From positions 12,363,001 to 12,427,000 of the forward strand of contig CM043967.1 in the NCBI GenBank assembly GCA_014529385.2: DNA of 64,000 nucleotides. Reading direction: 5' to 3'. This stretch comes from Adiantum capillus-veneris. Lineage: Eukaryota > Streptophyta > Polypodiopsida > Polypodiales > Pteridaceae. The notes under the pieces were generated by a model. The model was not told where the DNA came from and did no database searches. It was given only the letters and a program-made list of their open reading frames with translations. The translations under genes and the position numbers were made by a program. Shown piece after piece: positions 10,606 to 20,445 of the stretch (the stretch's first letter is position 1; each line of letters opens with the position of its first letter).

Positions 10606-10720
10606 TACCCCCCTCTTGAAAGCATTGTAATCGCCCTCGATTATGCCTGCAAAACAGACAGAGGCCATAAATTGTCTTAGCACACTGACTATTAGTACCG
10701 ACGTGTTGGGAGCAGTGACT
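10606..10720 (-). repeat. Remnant of the LTR element's 3' untranslated region and polypurine tract
   Basis: From the polypurine tract to about 10715, the sequence is alignable by eye with 23600-23710: both have AATCGCCCTCGATT, GCAAAACA and a TTAG ... TGACT ... AGTA order. After that the similarity ends and gypsy RT of another element begins, so 10715-10800 contains the junction of a chimera. Confidence 0.6.
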
Positions 10721-10752
10721 TAGGGACGATGCTGACGATGGGGAGCCATGGT

Positions 10753-11547
10753 TTATTGAGCGTGTAGCAGGAAGAATTGAACGAGATGAGAAGAGAGAGG
10801 AGTCGACTGACCAAAAAAATGGCATTTGTTCGGATTGAGCTTCAGACGTGCCTCCCTGCACCTGAGGAAGATGTCAGAGAGCTGAGCGAGGTGCTCCTCG
10901 AGATTCTCCACCAGGGTTGAACATTGAGCACCCGAGAAGGTTGAAAAATCGTTCATGAATATGCAAAGATGATCCGTGAGCAAAGGACAAAAGATGAGAT
11001 AAACTGTGCGATTGAAAGACGGTGGAGCATTTTTCAGCCGGAAAGACATTCGAGTGTAAATGAAAATACCCTAGGGAGTCACAAAAGCCGTTTTGAGCTG
11101 ATCACCTGGATGGATGCCCAACTGATTGTAGCCACTGAACCCATCCATGAAATGATTGTAACCACTGAACCCACCCATGAAACTATAAAGTACGTGCCCT
11201 GCCACATCCTCGAGCACACACTCTGTGAATGGTGTGGGGAAACCATTTGGGATAGTTTTCTTGTTCAAAGCGCGATAGTCGACGCACACGCGGATTTTAT
11301 TGGATTGCTTCTTAGGCGCTATGACCATGGGTGATAGCCACTCAGAGTGCTCCATTGGTACAATGATCCCTGCTTGCATTTTTTCTAGCTCTCTCTTGAC
11401 AACTTCTGCATACTTAGGGTTGAGCTTGTAAGCTCGGTCTCTGAATGGTTTATCCCTTCGGCCAGAGGGATAGTATTGACTCCCAATTCTGGTGGAATGC
11501 CTTCCATCTTTGTAAGACCAAGCAAAAACATCTTTAAAGGAGTGCAT
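10753..11547 (-). pseudogene. Gypsy element D reverse transcriptase (minus strand), frameshifted
   Basis: On the minus strand 11547-11071 carries FKDVFAWSY, WLSPMVIAPKKQSNKIRVCV and DYRALNKKTIPN, the entry of gypsy RT. Motif A appears twice in tandem (GGFSGYNHFMDGFSGYNQ) because of a 30-bp duplication. After a frame change 11049-10753 continues with FRLKNAPPSFNRTVY and motif C as CIFMNDFSTFS, where the first of the two catalytic Asp residues is Asn. RT wording ends near KLNPNKCHFF at about 10810. RNase H and integrase are absent. The order of domains and the protease type differ from T1, so this is a separate, non-chromovirus-like gypsy lineage. Confidence 0.85.
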
Positions 11548-11709
11548 AAAAGAGACTACCTAATCAAGTAGCGTCGGATGATCCCATAACCGAGCGACTA
11601 AGAGGATGTGCTGAGGGTCGTCAGGGGCACCCAGGTTGACTTCTCTGATTGGGTCAGGAGCAGGTGTAGCTGGTGAAGGTGCATCAGAACATGAAGATTG
11701 AGCCGCCTC

Positions 11710-11892
11710 TTAGAGCTTTGAGACATCATGGGCTGGTGTCTGATCGATGTGAAAATCAGCATACTCCTCTTGTAACCATCCTGGTGGAAGCTCCTCGAAG
11801 GGTAAATCCTCAATAGAGTGCTTTTGCGTGGGCGGGTAGTTGGACACAAAGGAGGCTAAGGGGAGTGGTGAGACGTTGGTGAACTCTTGCAA
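11710..11892 (-). pseudogene. Gypsy element D protease-RT linker
   Basis: A minus-strand open stretch (EELPPGWLQEEYADFHIDQ) lies between protease and RT in the expected order and direction. It has no catalytic motif. It is probably the acidic linker that precedes RT in such polyproteins, separated from both neighbours by indels. Confidence 0.45.
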
Positions 11893-11941
11893 AGGAGATT
11901 TCTTTCCGCTTCAATGAGGTGTGAGAGGTTTACCAAGGCAG

Positions 11942-12685
11942 TTAACTTCCATCAAGGGGGCAACAGACGCATGACAAAGAACTATGATGAACCACTGGAT
12001 CCATACCTCCTTCGAGTCGAATTGGTTTCATTGGGGAGCCAGGAGTATGTATCCACATGGTGTCATTTCCCCAATCGTGAAGTGCTTTAGTGTGCCGCAG
12101 CCATGGTCTACCGATGAGCAAAGGAAATCCTCCCTCAACCTGGGGAAGACAAACCACAACAAAATCCAAATTAAATGTGAAGTGTTGTACCTGCATAGGC
12201 ACCTTGTCACCCACTGGGTAGACTGTCCTTTGGTCGGCCAATGTAACTGTGAAGGGAGCAGGGCCGGTAGGCTGCAGACCTAAAGCCAACATAGTGAACT
12301 CCGACATCATATTGATGCCAAATCCACCATCGACTATGACACCGGAGAATTGGCACCCAAGAATAGATACAATGAAACAAGGACTCTCATAATCGGTGAG
12401 GGGAGCGGTGGGATAGGAAATCATGTAGGACTCTGAGGGCTGTACAGGGACGTGCCTGCCACTAGGCCCTACACCTGGGTACAAAGACTGAATGACTGTA
12501 AGGGTGTCACTTCTTAGATTTGCATCGAGCTTTAGCATGTCGTAAAGGAAGACTTGCTGAAAGGTGTTCCTCAGGATAGTTTCCGCTGTAGGCTTCTCGC
12601 TTTTGGTCAAGGCGTGTTCTGGGACCATGATCTGTTGCAAGTCAGCTATGGCTTCCAAGAAGGCCCCATCAATATCAGATAGCAT
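11942..12685 (-). pseudogene. Gypsy element D aspartic protease region
   Basis: A 247-codon minus-strand frame with SGVIVDGGFGINMM near its middle. In several plant gypsy lineages the protease motif is Asp-Gly-Gly-Ser, so VDGG may be original and not a defect. The second strand reads FPLLIGRPWLRH, the usual L-x-G-R/x-x-W pattern after an aspartic protease fold. The N-terminal 80 residues (EHALTKSEKPTAETILRN) are a linker without a recognisable domain. The protease would cut the polyprotein in the particle. The frame is open for its whole length, the best preserved part of this element. Confidence 0.75.
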
Positions 12686-12792
12686 AGAAGTCGGTCGGCT
12701 GTCGGCACCAAGGGGTGGCTTGTCAGATGTTGCAGACGGACTAGGTCATTGAGGAGGAAATGAAAGAGCTGGACCTTCAAGAAGACTGAGGC

Positions 12793-13344
12793 CTAGCGCT
12801 GCTCGTTGTGACCTAGTGAGGACGCCAATGGGCCTCTCCACTTGCTGTACCTATCCGTAGGGGTAATCACATGTGTAGCAGGCAACGATTGAGGAATGGT
12901 ACTTACCGCAATCAGGTTGATCTTCGGAAATGTGAACTTTTGTTGGTTCTGACTGAGGTTGGAAGAGGTGGATCTATTGCTTGGGACAATCTTTACTGGA
13001 GTGATCCTTAGCCTCAGGGCAATGACGGCAAGGCGGAGACCCTTCGGGCAAGGGAGGTTGCTTTGGTGATGCCCATAGTCCCCGCACCTGTAGCACAAAA
13101 TGGGGTGATTGGACTGACAAGGTGGGGGACGAGGTGGTCTCTGCTCTTGCTGCATGGGGGTGGAAGCTGAGGTGTAGAAGCTCTGAGGACCTGAGGGGGC
13201 ACTAGCATGATAAAAACTTTGAGATGGAAAGGCGCTTTGCATACCTTGCATAGTAGGAGGGGTTGTCAACAGAGGGGGCATGTGGTTTGGATGGCCATAG
13301 GGAGAAACCATATTGGATGTAGGAGCCAAGCCATGTTGAAGCAT
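12793..13344 (-). pseudogene. Gypsy element D gag C-terminus with zinc knuckles
   Basis: A Pro/Ser/Gln-rich stretch leads to CYRCGDYGHHQSNLPC, a knuckle with slightly long last spacing. A second one (CRHCPEAKDHSSKDC) can be read about 20 codons on in a different frame, near 12985-13030, so an indel separates the two. Two knuckles after a proline-rich linker fit a plant gypsy nucleocapsid. The frame is open but ends in unrelated wording after the shift. Confidence 0.7.
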
Positions 13345-13694
13345 AGGGGCGAGGCTCTGCAGTAATTGCCGCAGTCGCTTCAGATGGTAGCACTCCTTGT
13401 CATCATGGCCAGACTTCTCACAGAAGTGACAGTAAGCTTGAAGCGGGCATTCCTACGGAGGATGCCCGGGAGAACGGCAGGAGCTACATCAGATCACAGT
13501 GTTAGAATCCTGATGAGCCTTGAGCTCCTCCAGCTCTTGCTTGATCCGGTCCAAAGCTTCTTGATGTGGAGGCTTCTCCTGTAGAAGAGAATGATCTCTC
13601 CTCTTGAAGAGCTTGTTGTAACTTCAGGGCTTTGAGGTCCCTGCATAAAGAAGGAAAAGGGTCAGAGGGACTTTCCAAAATATTGAGGCAGTCT

Positions 13695-14435
13695 CTACCT
13701 GAGGAGAGTCAGTGAACAACTTCCTGCCCCCTCTATCCTAGTAGCAGCGACAACAAATTCTTCCAGAGTGACTTCAGGTCGGAGACTCTCTCTGAGTTTT
13801 TGTTGAGAAGTCTTAGGAAGAGCCTTCTCTACCCACTTCTTGACCATGCATTCTCCTGGTTGTTGAGGAAGCTTTGCGACCAGAGACTTTGTCCTTGTCA
13901 TGAGTTCTGCAAAAGTCTCATGCGGCTGTAGCATGAGGTTGGCCAATTCATCCAAAACCTTTTCTTGGAAGTCCCTTGGTCTGAAAGCTTCACAGAACTG
14001 CCTTCATAACGTGTCCCAAGTCGTAAAATGGTTCTCAGCAAACTGACTGTACCATTTATCGGCTAAGCCATCCAAGGTTGAAGGAAAGAGCACTAGGTAG
14101 GCGTCTTCTCTGTTGAGCCCACGACCCTTGCAGAGGGAGACAAATCTCCTAGCATGGTCGTCTGCATCCTCTGTGGAGAGTCCTCTGAAAGTCGGAAACT
14201 TTATATTCACCTTAGCCAGGAGGCTTGTGAGCTCCTCCATGGCTGCCTGTTCAGAAGCGTGTTGTTCAAGAGCTTGTTGTAACACAGGGGGCGAGAACTG
14301 TACTGGGGAAGGTGACCTGGGAGGTGAAGAACTTTTTGAGAGAGTGGAGGTAACCGCGTGGGAAGGTAGGGGTAACGGGGCTGGTGGACTTCTACTCGGC
14401 ACAAAGGGTTGGCGCTCTCGATGGTAGTACTTCAA
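13695..14435 (-). pseudogene. Gypsy element D gag capsid region, frameshifted
   Basis: The minus-strand frame from 14435 has a Pro/Ser-rich N-terminus and then KFPTFRGLSTEDADDHARRF, DAYLVLFPSTLDGLADKWY and HFTTWDTL, closely following the retrotransposon gag capsid pattern (P-x-F-x-G ... A-x-x-W-Y ... W). It is broken near 14004, and the capsid continues in 13955-13695 with QPHETFAELMTRTKSLVAKL. Gag here is upstream (in minus sense) of knuckles, protease and RT, completing the gypsy order. Confidence 0.8.
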
Positions 14436-14529
14436 AGGGCTCAGTAATGGACTTTGTCAATCTTTGGACTGCCTCGTATGTGCCATGCAGTAATCAGAAA
14501 CCACCAAGCTTTGGGCACTAAGACTTTTA

Positions 14530-14710
14530 CTTAGCTGGTCTAGACTCCACTAGACCAGTGTGAGTGACGTGAATGAGAGACTAGCCAAGGACGAGTGACT
14601 AGACCGGACCAGAGACTAGACCAGGACGACTGACTAGACCGGCGGACGAGAGATTAGACCAGGTCGAGTGACTAGACCAAGACGAGTGACTAGACCAGCT
14701 AGTCTAGGAC
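14530..14710. repeat. Minisatellite with GACTAGACC core in the leader of element D
   Basis: Irregular units of about 17-21 bp built on GAGTGACTAGACCAGGAC recur about eight times, with AGTC-TAG inversions mixed in. It lies between the primer binding site at 14846 and gag, so it belongs to the 5' untranslated leader of the minus-strand element. Confidence 0.75.
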
Positions 14711-14829
14711 TGAGCTGGATAGACCAAGCTGGACTACTCTAGTCCAAACTAGCAGACCAACATAGGCGAGAGCTTAAACGAGCTAGCTCTTGGACTCATA
14801 GGCATAGCGGAGTGAAACTTAAGTTGAGG

Positions 14830-14846
14830 TCCCACCGGGCGTGCCA
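14830..14846 (-). promoter_or_regulatory. Primer binding site of gypsy element D
   Basis: Read on the minus strand the bases are TGGCACGCCCGGTGGGA, starting with TGG as needed to pair with a tRNA CCA end. This sort of GC-rich site is known from plant gypsy elements. The place, just inside a TG start at 14852 and upstream of gag, fits. I cannot name the tRNA with confidence. Confidence 0.6.
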
Positions 14847-14851
14847 AAAAA

Positions 14852-15700
14852 TGAGAGCACCTGAAGCGGGAATAATGTGTCGTGCTCTCCACTGTCGGTG
14901 CTCCTCAGTGCAATGTGCGTGAAATCTCACTCCAATAGAATGAAAACACTGCAGACGAAGCGACTCAACAACAAAATCAATAGTAGAACTTGAACAATAG
15001 AGAACTCGACTAACTCAGATGAACCTGTACAGACTCTGGCATGGCAGCACCCTCAGCTCCAAGCCCAGAACTCACGGGTACAAAGGGGGGTGTTGAGGCT
15101 CAAAATGTGCAGAGAGGGTCTTGTGTGTGATCGAGACTCGACTCGACGCTAGACTCAAAACTCATAAAACCATCTAGAACCGTCTATCCGACTCAAGAAA
15201 ATGTGAGCATATATACAACCCCAAAGGAAACCAACAGATAACATCAAATATCTCTGACGGTCCAGCTGCACCTATCCCCAAACTGTGGCAAAGAAGAACT
15301 GGCCACGGCGTCCTCTAAACCACTACTCCTACCACGTGTCGAGTCCACCAAGTGTGAACATTGTCTTGTCTTTCCGTGTAGAGTGACACTGTAGCTCAAC
15401 TACAATTAGAGTAGGCATCCATGATGGGTTTGTGACGTGGGAGGCAGTTGCATGGCTCTGACGGTCCAGCTGCACCTATCCCCAAACTGTGGCAGAAAAG
15501 AATCGTCCACGGTGTCCTCTAAACCTCTACTCCTACCACGTGTCAAGTCCACCAAGTGTGAACCCATGACCAACTGTAACTGTCGTGTCTTTCCGTGTAG
15601 AGTGACACTGTAGCTCAGCTACAATTAGAGTAGGCATCCATGATGGGTTTGTGATGTGGGAGGCAGTTGCATGGCTTTTGCAATTTCTAGGGTCACACCT
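14852..15700 (-). repeat. Probable 5' LTR of gypsy element D (outer edge uncertain)
   Basis: The sequence abutting the primer binding site begins TGAGAGCACC, as an LTR edge should. It does not match the LTR at 10041, so the two belong to different elements. The outer edge is not defined because no second copy exists here; a TCACA at about 15692 just before the PPR-like sequence is one possibility. The region contains a 204-bp tandem duplication. Confidence 0.45.
15252..15675. repeat. Tandem duplication, unit 204/220 bp
   Basis: The block 15252-15455 (starting CTCTGACGGTCCAGCTGC) is repeated directly at 15456-15675. Differences are a few substitutions and a 16-bp extra piece around CCATGACCAACTGTAAC in the second copy. 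Both end with GGAGGCAGTTGCATGGC. Tandem promoter-region duplications are common in LTRs, which is the likely setting. Confidence 0.9.
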
Positions 15701-15721
15701 TTTTTCGAGGCTTGCCGACAG

Positions 15722-16262
15722 ATCTAGGTGGCGAGAGAATTCACAATGAGATCAGGAGCGGTGGAGAAACGTGCTATGCTTGGCAACGCTTTGGTCGATA
15801 TGTATTGCTAATGGGGCGCCCTTGCAAAAGCACATAAAGTTGTTGATAAGCTTTTTGTTCAAAATGTCGTCCCGTGGAATGCGTCGATTGCAGGATACGC
15901 CCAACATTACTGTGGCAAGGAATCTCTAGTTTGTTTTAGCCGAATGTGAAGGGACGGCCTTTCTTTAATTGCAATCGCCTATGCTTGCACCTTGAAGGCA
16001 TGTGGCCTTATCCAAGACCTTCACATGGGTGAGAGAATTCACAATGATATCAAGTTTTATTGGAGAAATGTGCAGTGAGCTTGGCGATGCTTTTGTCAAT
16101 ATGTATGTCAAATGTGGTGCCCTTATGAAAGTTGTTGATGAGCTTTCTGCTCAAAAGTCGTCTCTTGGAACATGTCAATTGCAGGATATGCCCAACATGG
16201 CTATGGAAAGGAAGCTCTGTCCTGTTTTAACCGAATTCCTTTCGCCTAAGTTACCGTGCTCT
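15722..16262 (+). pseudogene. PPR (pentatricopeptide repeat) gene fragment
   Basis: Two to three degenerate PLS-type repeats can be read on the + strand: GERIHNEI (15731), GNALVDMYC, then a TAA, WGALAKAHKVVDKLF, VVPWNASIAGYAQHYCGKE, SLVCFSRM, a TGA, and again ACTLKACGLIQDLHMGERIHND. A second round has GDAFVNMYVKCGALMK and IAGYAQHGYGKEAL-like wording at about 16180-16215 in another frame. Such proteins bind organellar RNA for editing, splicing or cleavage. Stops at 15810-15812 and near 15950, together with frame changes, make this a dead copy, with no start and no E/DYW end visible. It is cut off on the left by the LTR-like region. Confidence 0.8.
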
Positions 16263-16264
16263 GC

Positions 16265-17805
16265 TTTGTGAAGAGATGATGATGGAGATTGTAGCAGATA
16301 TGATCGACACCATGATGGTGATCGTGGTAGGCATGATTGACAAGACAGAAGTATCAAAGACGTAGAGACGATGACAGAGAGGCTAAAGTATAACGGATCT
16401 TAGCCACAAGGATGGTGATCTAAGGACTTGCAGAGAGCATGATGATCGCAGGGATACACGTGTAGAAAACGTTTGGCGAAAACTTCAAAGAGAATGGCAT
16501 TGAGCTTCTTGAATACTACGGCAAAATTCTGCTCACCAGCTTAGAACACAAAAGAGAGCATTCGGATTCAACCTTCCCTGGGCTTCCTGTCCTCGTTCCT
16601 GTCTCTGATGGTAGAGGGAGAATCAAAGGTCTACAATAGGAGCTTGAGCATGATGCAAGGAACAAAACAAAAGCAGCGGTGATGGTAGACATGATAGCAG
16701 TCGTTTTGATGGCAGAATTTACAAAAGAGATGGTGATGGAGATCGGAGTAGACATAATGGAGACGATGGACATCGTGGTAGAAATGATCAACACGAGAGA
16801 AGTATGAAAGACGAAAAGACCATGACAGAGAGGCTGAATGTAGAAGGGATGTTAGCCATAGAGAGGTGATTGAAGGACTCACAGAGAGCATGATGATCAC
16901 AGGGATATATACCATGGATATGCAGAAAATGTTCGGCCAAAGCCTGAAAGAGAATGGCCCTAAGCTTTGTGAGTACTTTAACAGAAGTTTCTCAGGAGGA
17001 TAGAAACACGAAAGGGAGCATTTAGATTCAACCTTGTCTTATGGTCCTTGATGACTGAGGAACAATCAAAGATTTGTGAAAGGAGCTTGAGCATGAGGCG
17101 AGGGAACAACACAAAAGCAATGGTGATGGTAGACATGATAGCAGAAGTGAACACGATCGTTGATGTGATGGTAGAAATCGCAGAAGAGATGATGCTGGAG
17201 ATCGTAGTAGACATGATTGACGTGAGAGTAGTATGAAAGACGAAGAGACCATGACAAAGAGGCTGAATGTAGAAGGGATGTTAACCTCAAGTATCATGAT
17301 CGAAGGACTTACAGAGAGCATGATGATTGCAGGGATAGATATAATAAATATATAGAAAATGTTTGCCCAAAGCCTCAAAGAGAATGGTGTTGAGCTTTTT
17401 GAGTACCTCGACCAAAGTTTTCTCACGAGCATAGAAACACAAAAGGAAGCAGTTAGATTCAGTCACTGACGACAGAGGGGGAATCAAAGATCTACAAAAG
17501 AAGCATAAGGCGGGAACAACACAAAAGCAGTGTTGATGGTAGACATGATAGCAAAACTAAACAGTGTTGATGGTAGACATGATAGCAAAACTAAACACGT
17601 CAGTCGATTTAATGGAAGATGTCACAAAAGAGATGATTTGGAGATTGCAATAGACATGATCGACATGATGATGGACATCATGATAGACATGATCGACGTG
17701 AGAGAAGTATGAAAGGAGAAGAGACCATGACAGAGAGGTTGAATGTACAAGGGATGTTACCCACGAGTATCGTGGTCGAAGTACTCACAGAGAGCATGAT
17801 GTGTG
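16265..17805 (+). repeat. Tandem array, about 3.5 copies of a 430-480-bp Arg/Asp/His-rich unit
   Basis: The anchor CAGAGAGCATGATGAT recurs at about 16432, 16881 and 17310, with a truncated CAGAGAGCATGATG at 17788. Each unit also has GACCATGACAGAGAGGCTGAATG, GTAGAAGGGATGTTA and a CAAAG-CAAAGAGAATGG piece in the same order. Read in the best + frame each unit gives RDGD-SRHD-RH-type wording (for instance DRHHDGDRGRHD near 16290), as in RS/RD-rich tails of RNA-processing proteins, but every copy has frame changes and stops. It directly follows the PPR fragment. I cannot name the source gene. Confidence 0.75.
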
Positions 17806-17809
17806 GTGA

Positions 17810-18980
17810 CTGAAGGAGACACAGAAACGAACAAAACTCCATTTCAAAAACTCGTAAAGGTTCGTTATCTGCATCCAAATCTCCATGTCTATGTGTTTGC
17901 TTGGACTACAAAACTAGACTACGGGGCATGCACAACTTCCGTTTCTTATGATTTTTTGGGGGCTGCGTCAACTCTCCACCAGAAATTTGTATGGCACTTT
18001 TGTATGACGTGCACCAAATGGTTTGTTGTTTGTGGCATTTTCTAGTTGCATAATGAAAAGTTTAACTAGTCATATGGTTTTCATGTAGCTTTACAAAACA
18101 ATGTTCTTTGTTTGCACACTCGCTTGACTCCATGACCAGGTCAATAGTCCAGTTTAATTTTTGGGTATATCTACACTACAATCTACTATATGTAAGCATA
18201 TTATTTCTACTCGCAACAACACATCAACACTATAAAGCATCAACAACTTTCTATGGCAAGTCTACCAAGCAAGACCAGTTTTGATTCTAGCAAAAACAGC
18301 TATGGAGAATAATAATGTTCTTGGGATATATTGTGGTGTGTCTGTCTGGAAGGACTAGTGTGAAGGCATCCTTGTAACCAACTCATCATAATATAAGGAA
18401 CTGCCCTCACATACCTGAGGAAAGCTATTCTTGGGTTCATTCTTCTTGTAAGAAGCACATTACATTGTGATTTATCTTTTGGCTGTTTCTAGGCTTAATC
18501 CTGGCATAAATCCTTATACTGGATAAGTTTTCTATCGAAGGACCTTTTGGCATTGTTCTGATTTGTACTTTCTTGAGTCGATTGTAGTTTTTCCGGATGA
18601 GGTTTTCTGAGGTTGGATAATTCGAGATTTTTGAGTAAGACATGGGCTTCTGAGTACTCGTATGGAAACTCTGGGTTTGCGTTTATGAGACCAACATGAT
18701 ATTGTCTTCATAGCGCAGAAGTAAGTTGCTAACTATGGCAAAGATGTTATACTTGTGAATAGTGGATGGATGTTCCTACACGAGATGCACTTCTCTTGCT
18801 TCTTAGTTCGCTATGATTGTCGGTAAGGGTTTTACATGTGAGATATCACAAGCTTTTTGAGTGAGATGTGAGGACCCTTTGCTTAGAAATACTAGTACGG
18901 CCGGCTGCCTTCAGCGGCCTCTCTCTCTCCCCCTCTCTCCCTCTTTATCGCGTGCGAACGAGCTTTTTTTAGTTTTGGAC
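17810..18980. other. No recognisable gene
   Basis: AT-rich DNA without a long open frame, repeat family or motif that I recognise. The short open frames at 17803-18045 and 18437-18643 look random. Confidence 0.6.
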
Positions 18981-18982
18981 TT

Positions 18983-19118
18983 TAGCCTTCAGGTTGCAGA
19001 TTGCAACACGTGTAAAGGGCTTCCCCTTCCGCCATATTATGTTAGTAGATTAGCCTTCAGGTTGCATATTGTGACACGTGTAAAGGGCTCCCCCTTCCGC
19101 CATATTATGTTAGTAGAT
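18983..19118. repeat. Two-copy tandem repeat, 68-bp unit
   Basis: TAGCCTTCAGGTTGCA ... ATTATGTTAGTAGAT occurs at 18983-19050 and again at 19051-19118 with about six differences. Each copy includes CACGTG-TAAAGGGCT. Confidence 0.95.
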
Positions 19119-19126
19119 GTGACTTA

Positions 19127-19328
19127 AGAGGGCTCCCCCAGACTTTCTAAAGGTGATATTAGGGGGCCCTCTAAAAGAATAATGCGGGCTCCACAGGCCG
19201 CCTTCAAAACCGAAGAAATCCAAAGGGCCCTTGGTTATGGGCACACAAACAAAATTTCAAGGGGCCATTCAAATTAAAGAGGATCCTTTTCTAAGACTCC
19301 CTTTGAATGGGTCCATGTGGGAGGGCTC
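19127..19328. mobile_element. Candidate Tourist-like MITE (202 bp) with TTA target duplication
   Basis: TTA at 19124-19126 and 19329-19331 flank DNA whose ends are imperfect inverted repeats: AGAGGGCTCCCCCAG on the left and the reverse complement of GTGGGAGGGCTC on the right. Three-base TTA duplications with GC-rich short inverted ends fit PIF/Harbinger-derived MITEs. The short duplication and imperfect ends leave room for chance. Confidence 0.45.
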
Positions 19329-19619
19329 TTAGTCGCATAAGTAATGGCAAAGATGTCTCGGCTTTAGTGAACAAAAAATTGCTCGTTGCTCCTAGTGATC
19401 CGGCCATCGCATCTCCCACTCCCCCTTGCGCATCCTCCCCTCATGTCCCCCTGTCATCTCTACCCACGCCCTCCCTGTTGCCTTCCTGCCTCCTCACGAA
19501 CTGCCACTCGCCCTGCCCTGCCCTTTGCACCCACTGCCCTCCCCCCATCCCCTCCTCGCTCATGGTGCCTCTTCATTGCCTTTGCATGTTGCCCCTCCCA
19601 ATCCTCACTAGTTGACCAA

Positions 19620-20440
19620 TTTTAACATTCGTCGACGATGGGATTTCTTCGACTAGGACTTTATGTGGTTTGTTGGCGACCCATCTCCCGACCTCAAGGC
19701 ATCTTGTTTCAATGCACATGTTCTCTTTCTGGCAGCCAGAGCTGCCGAGGCCTTGGATACAGTTGTGGGTTTCTCCTTTCCGTTGTGTGGTAGGGACCAT
19801 AGAGACTCTACATACAATACTAGATTGATTCCAGATCTAGTTTGTTGAGTTCTTGTACCACATGGGGGATCTGGGCATGATTCGTTTTCTCTCATAGATC
19901 TCATAAGGATTGTCTCATGGAATGTACAAGGTCTAGGCGGACCCCAGTTTCTATGCTAGAGGGGTCATTTGCGATAGAAGCTTCAAAGATACCTTGTGGG
20001 TGGTACAATAGATATTTGTATGCTTCAAGAGCACCACCTTTGTGAGAGCCATATTTGGCGCGGTGGACGTATCTTGGGTGGCCGTTATGAGACTTTTTGG
20101 TATGTTGCTTTTGGACATGGCGGCATTCAAGGAGGCGTATGACTATTGTGGACTCATGGCAATAGGCGATTGTAGGCAGAGGTATTATTACTTTTTTTCG
20201 AGCATGCACCATTGATTCTTACTTTGTCAGATAGACAGAGGAGTGGCAGTATCATGCTACACATCCCATAGAGGGTTTTGCTAGATACAGAGCTCAGAGA
20301 GCATGTTGTGGCGCTTTGGACAACGAGTATGGACCCACAAAGGGACCCTGCTGCTAGAGGGGTCACTAGCCTTGTGGAGCTTAATCATTTCTTCATCGAG
20401 GAGTCTGCAACGTGGCTACCACCAGGGACCACAAAAACCA
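19620..20440 (+). pseudogene. LINE copy A: ORF1-ORF2 spacer and endonuclease with internal deletion
   Basis: The sequence from about 19633 (ATGGGATTTCTTCGACTA) matches 26164 onward, then RIVSWNVQGLGGP (about 19910) opens the endonuclease, followed by DICMLQEHHLCESH. After a stretch like MTIVDSWQ-AIV (20136 on) about 400 bp present in copy B are missing, and the text resumes with FFEHAPLILTLSDRQRSG-like wording (20195-20245), the nuclease end. It then runs out near 20440 where minus-strand RT begins. Many stops. The nuclease nicks target DNA in LINE integration. Confidence 0.75.
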
Positions 20441-20445
20441 ACCTC

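Noticed and set aside
16265-17805. CRISPR-like array
   Set aside because: Units are 430-480 bp, coding-like and without constant short repeats and unique spacers; a plant genome would not carry one.
19307-19625. Pro/Ser/Cys-rich open frames in three overlapping + frames
   Set aside because: All frames are open because the DNA is C/T-rich with few stop codons; no motif, so not a gene.
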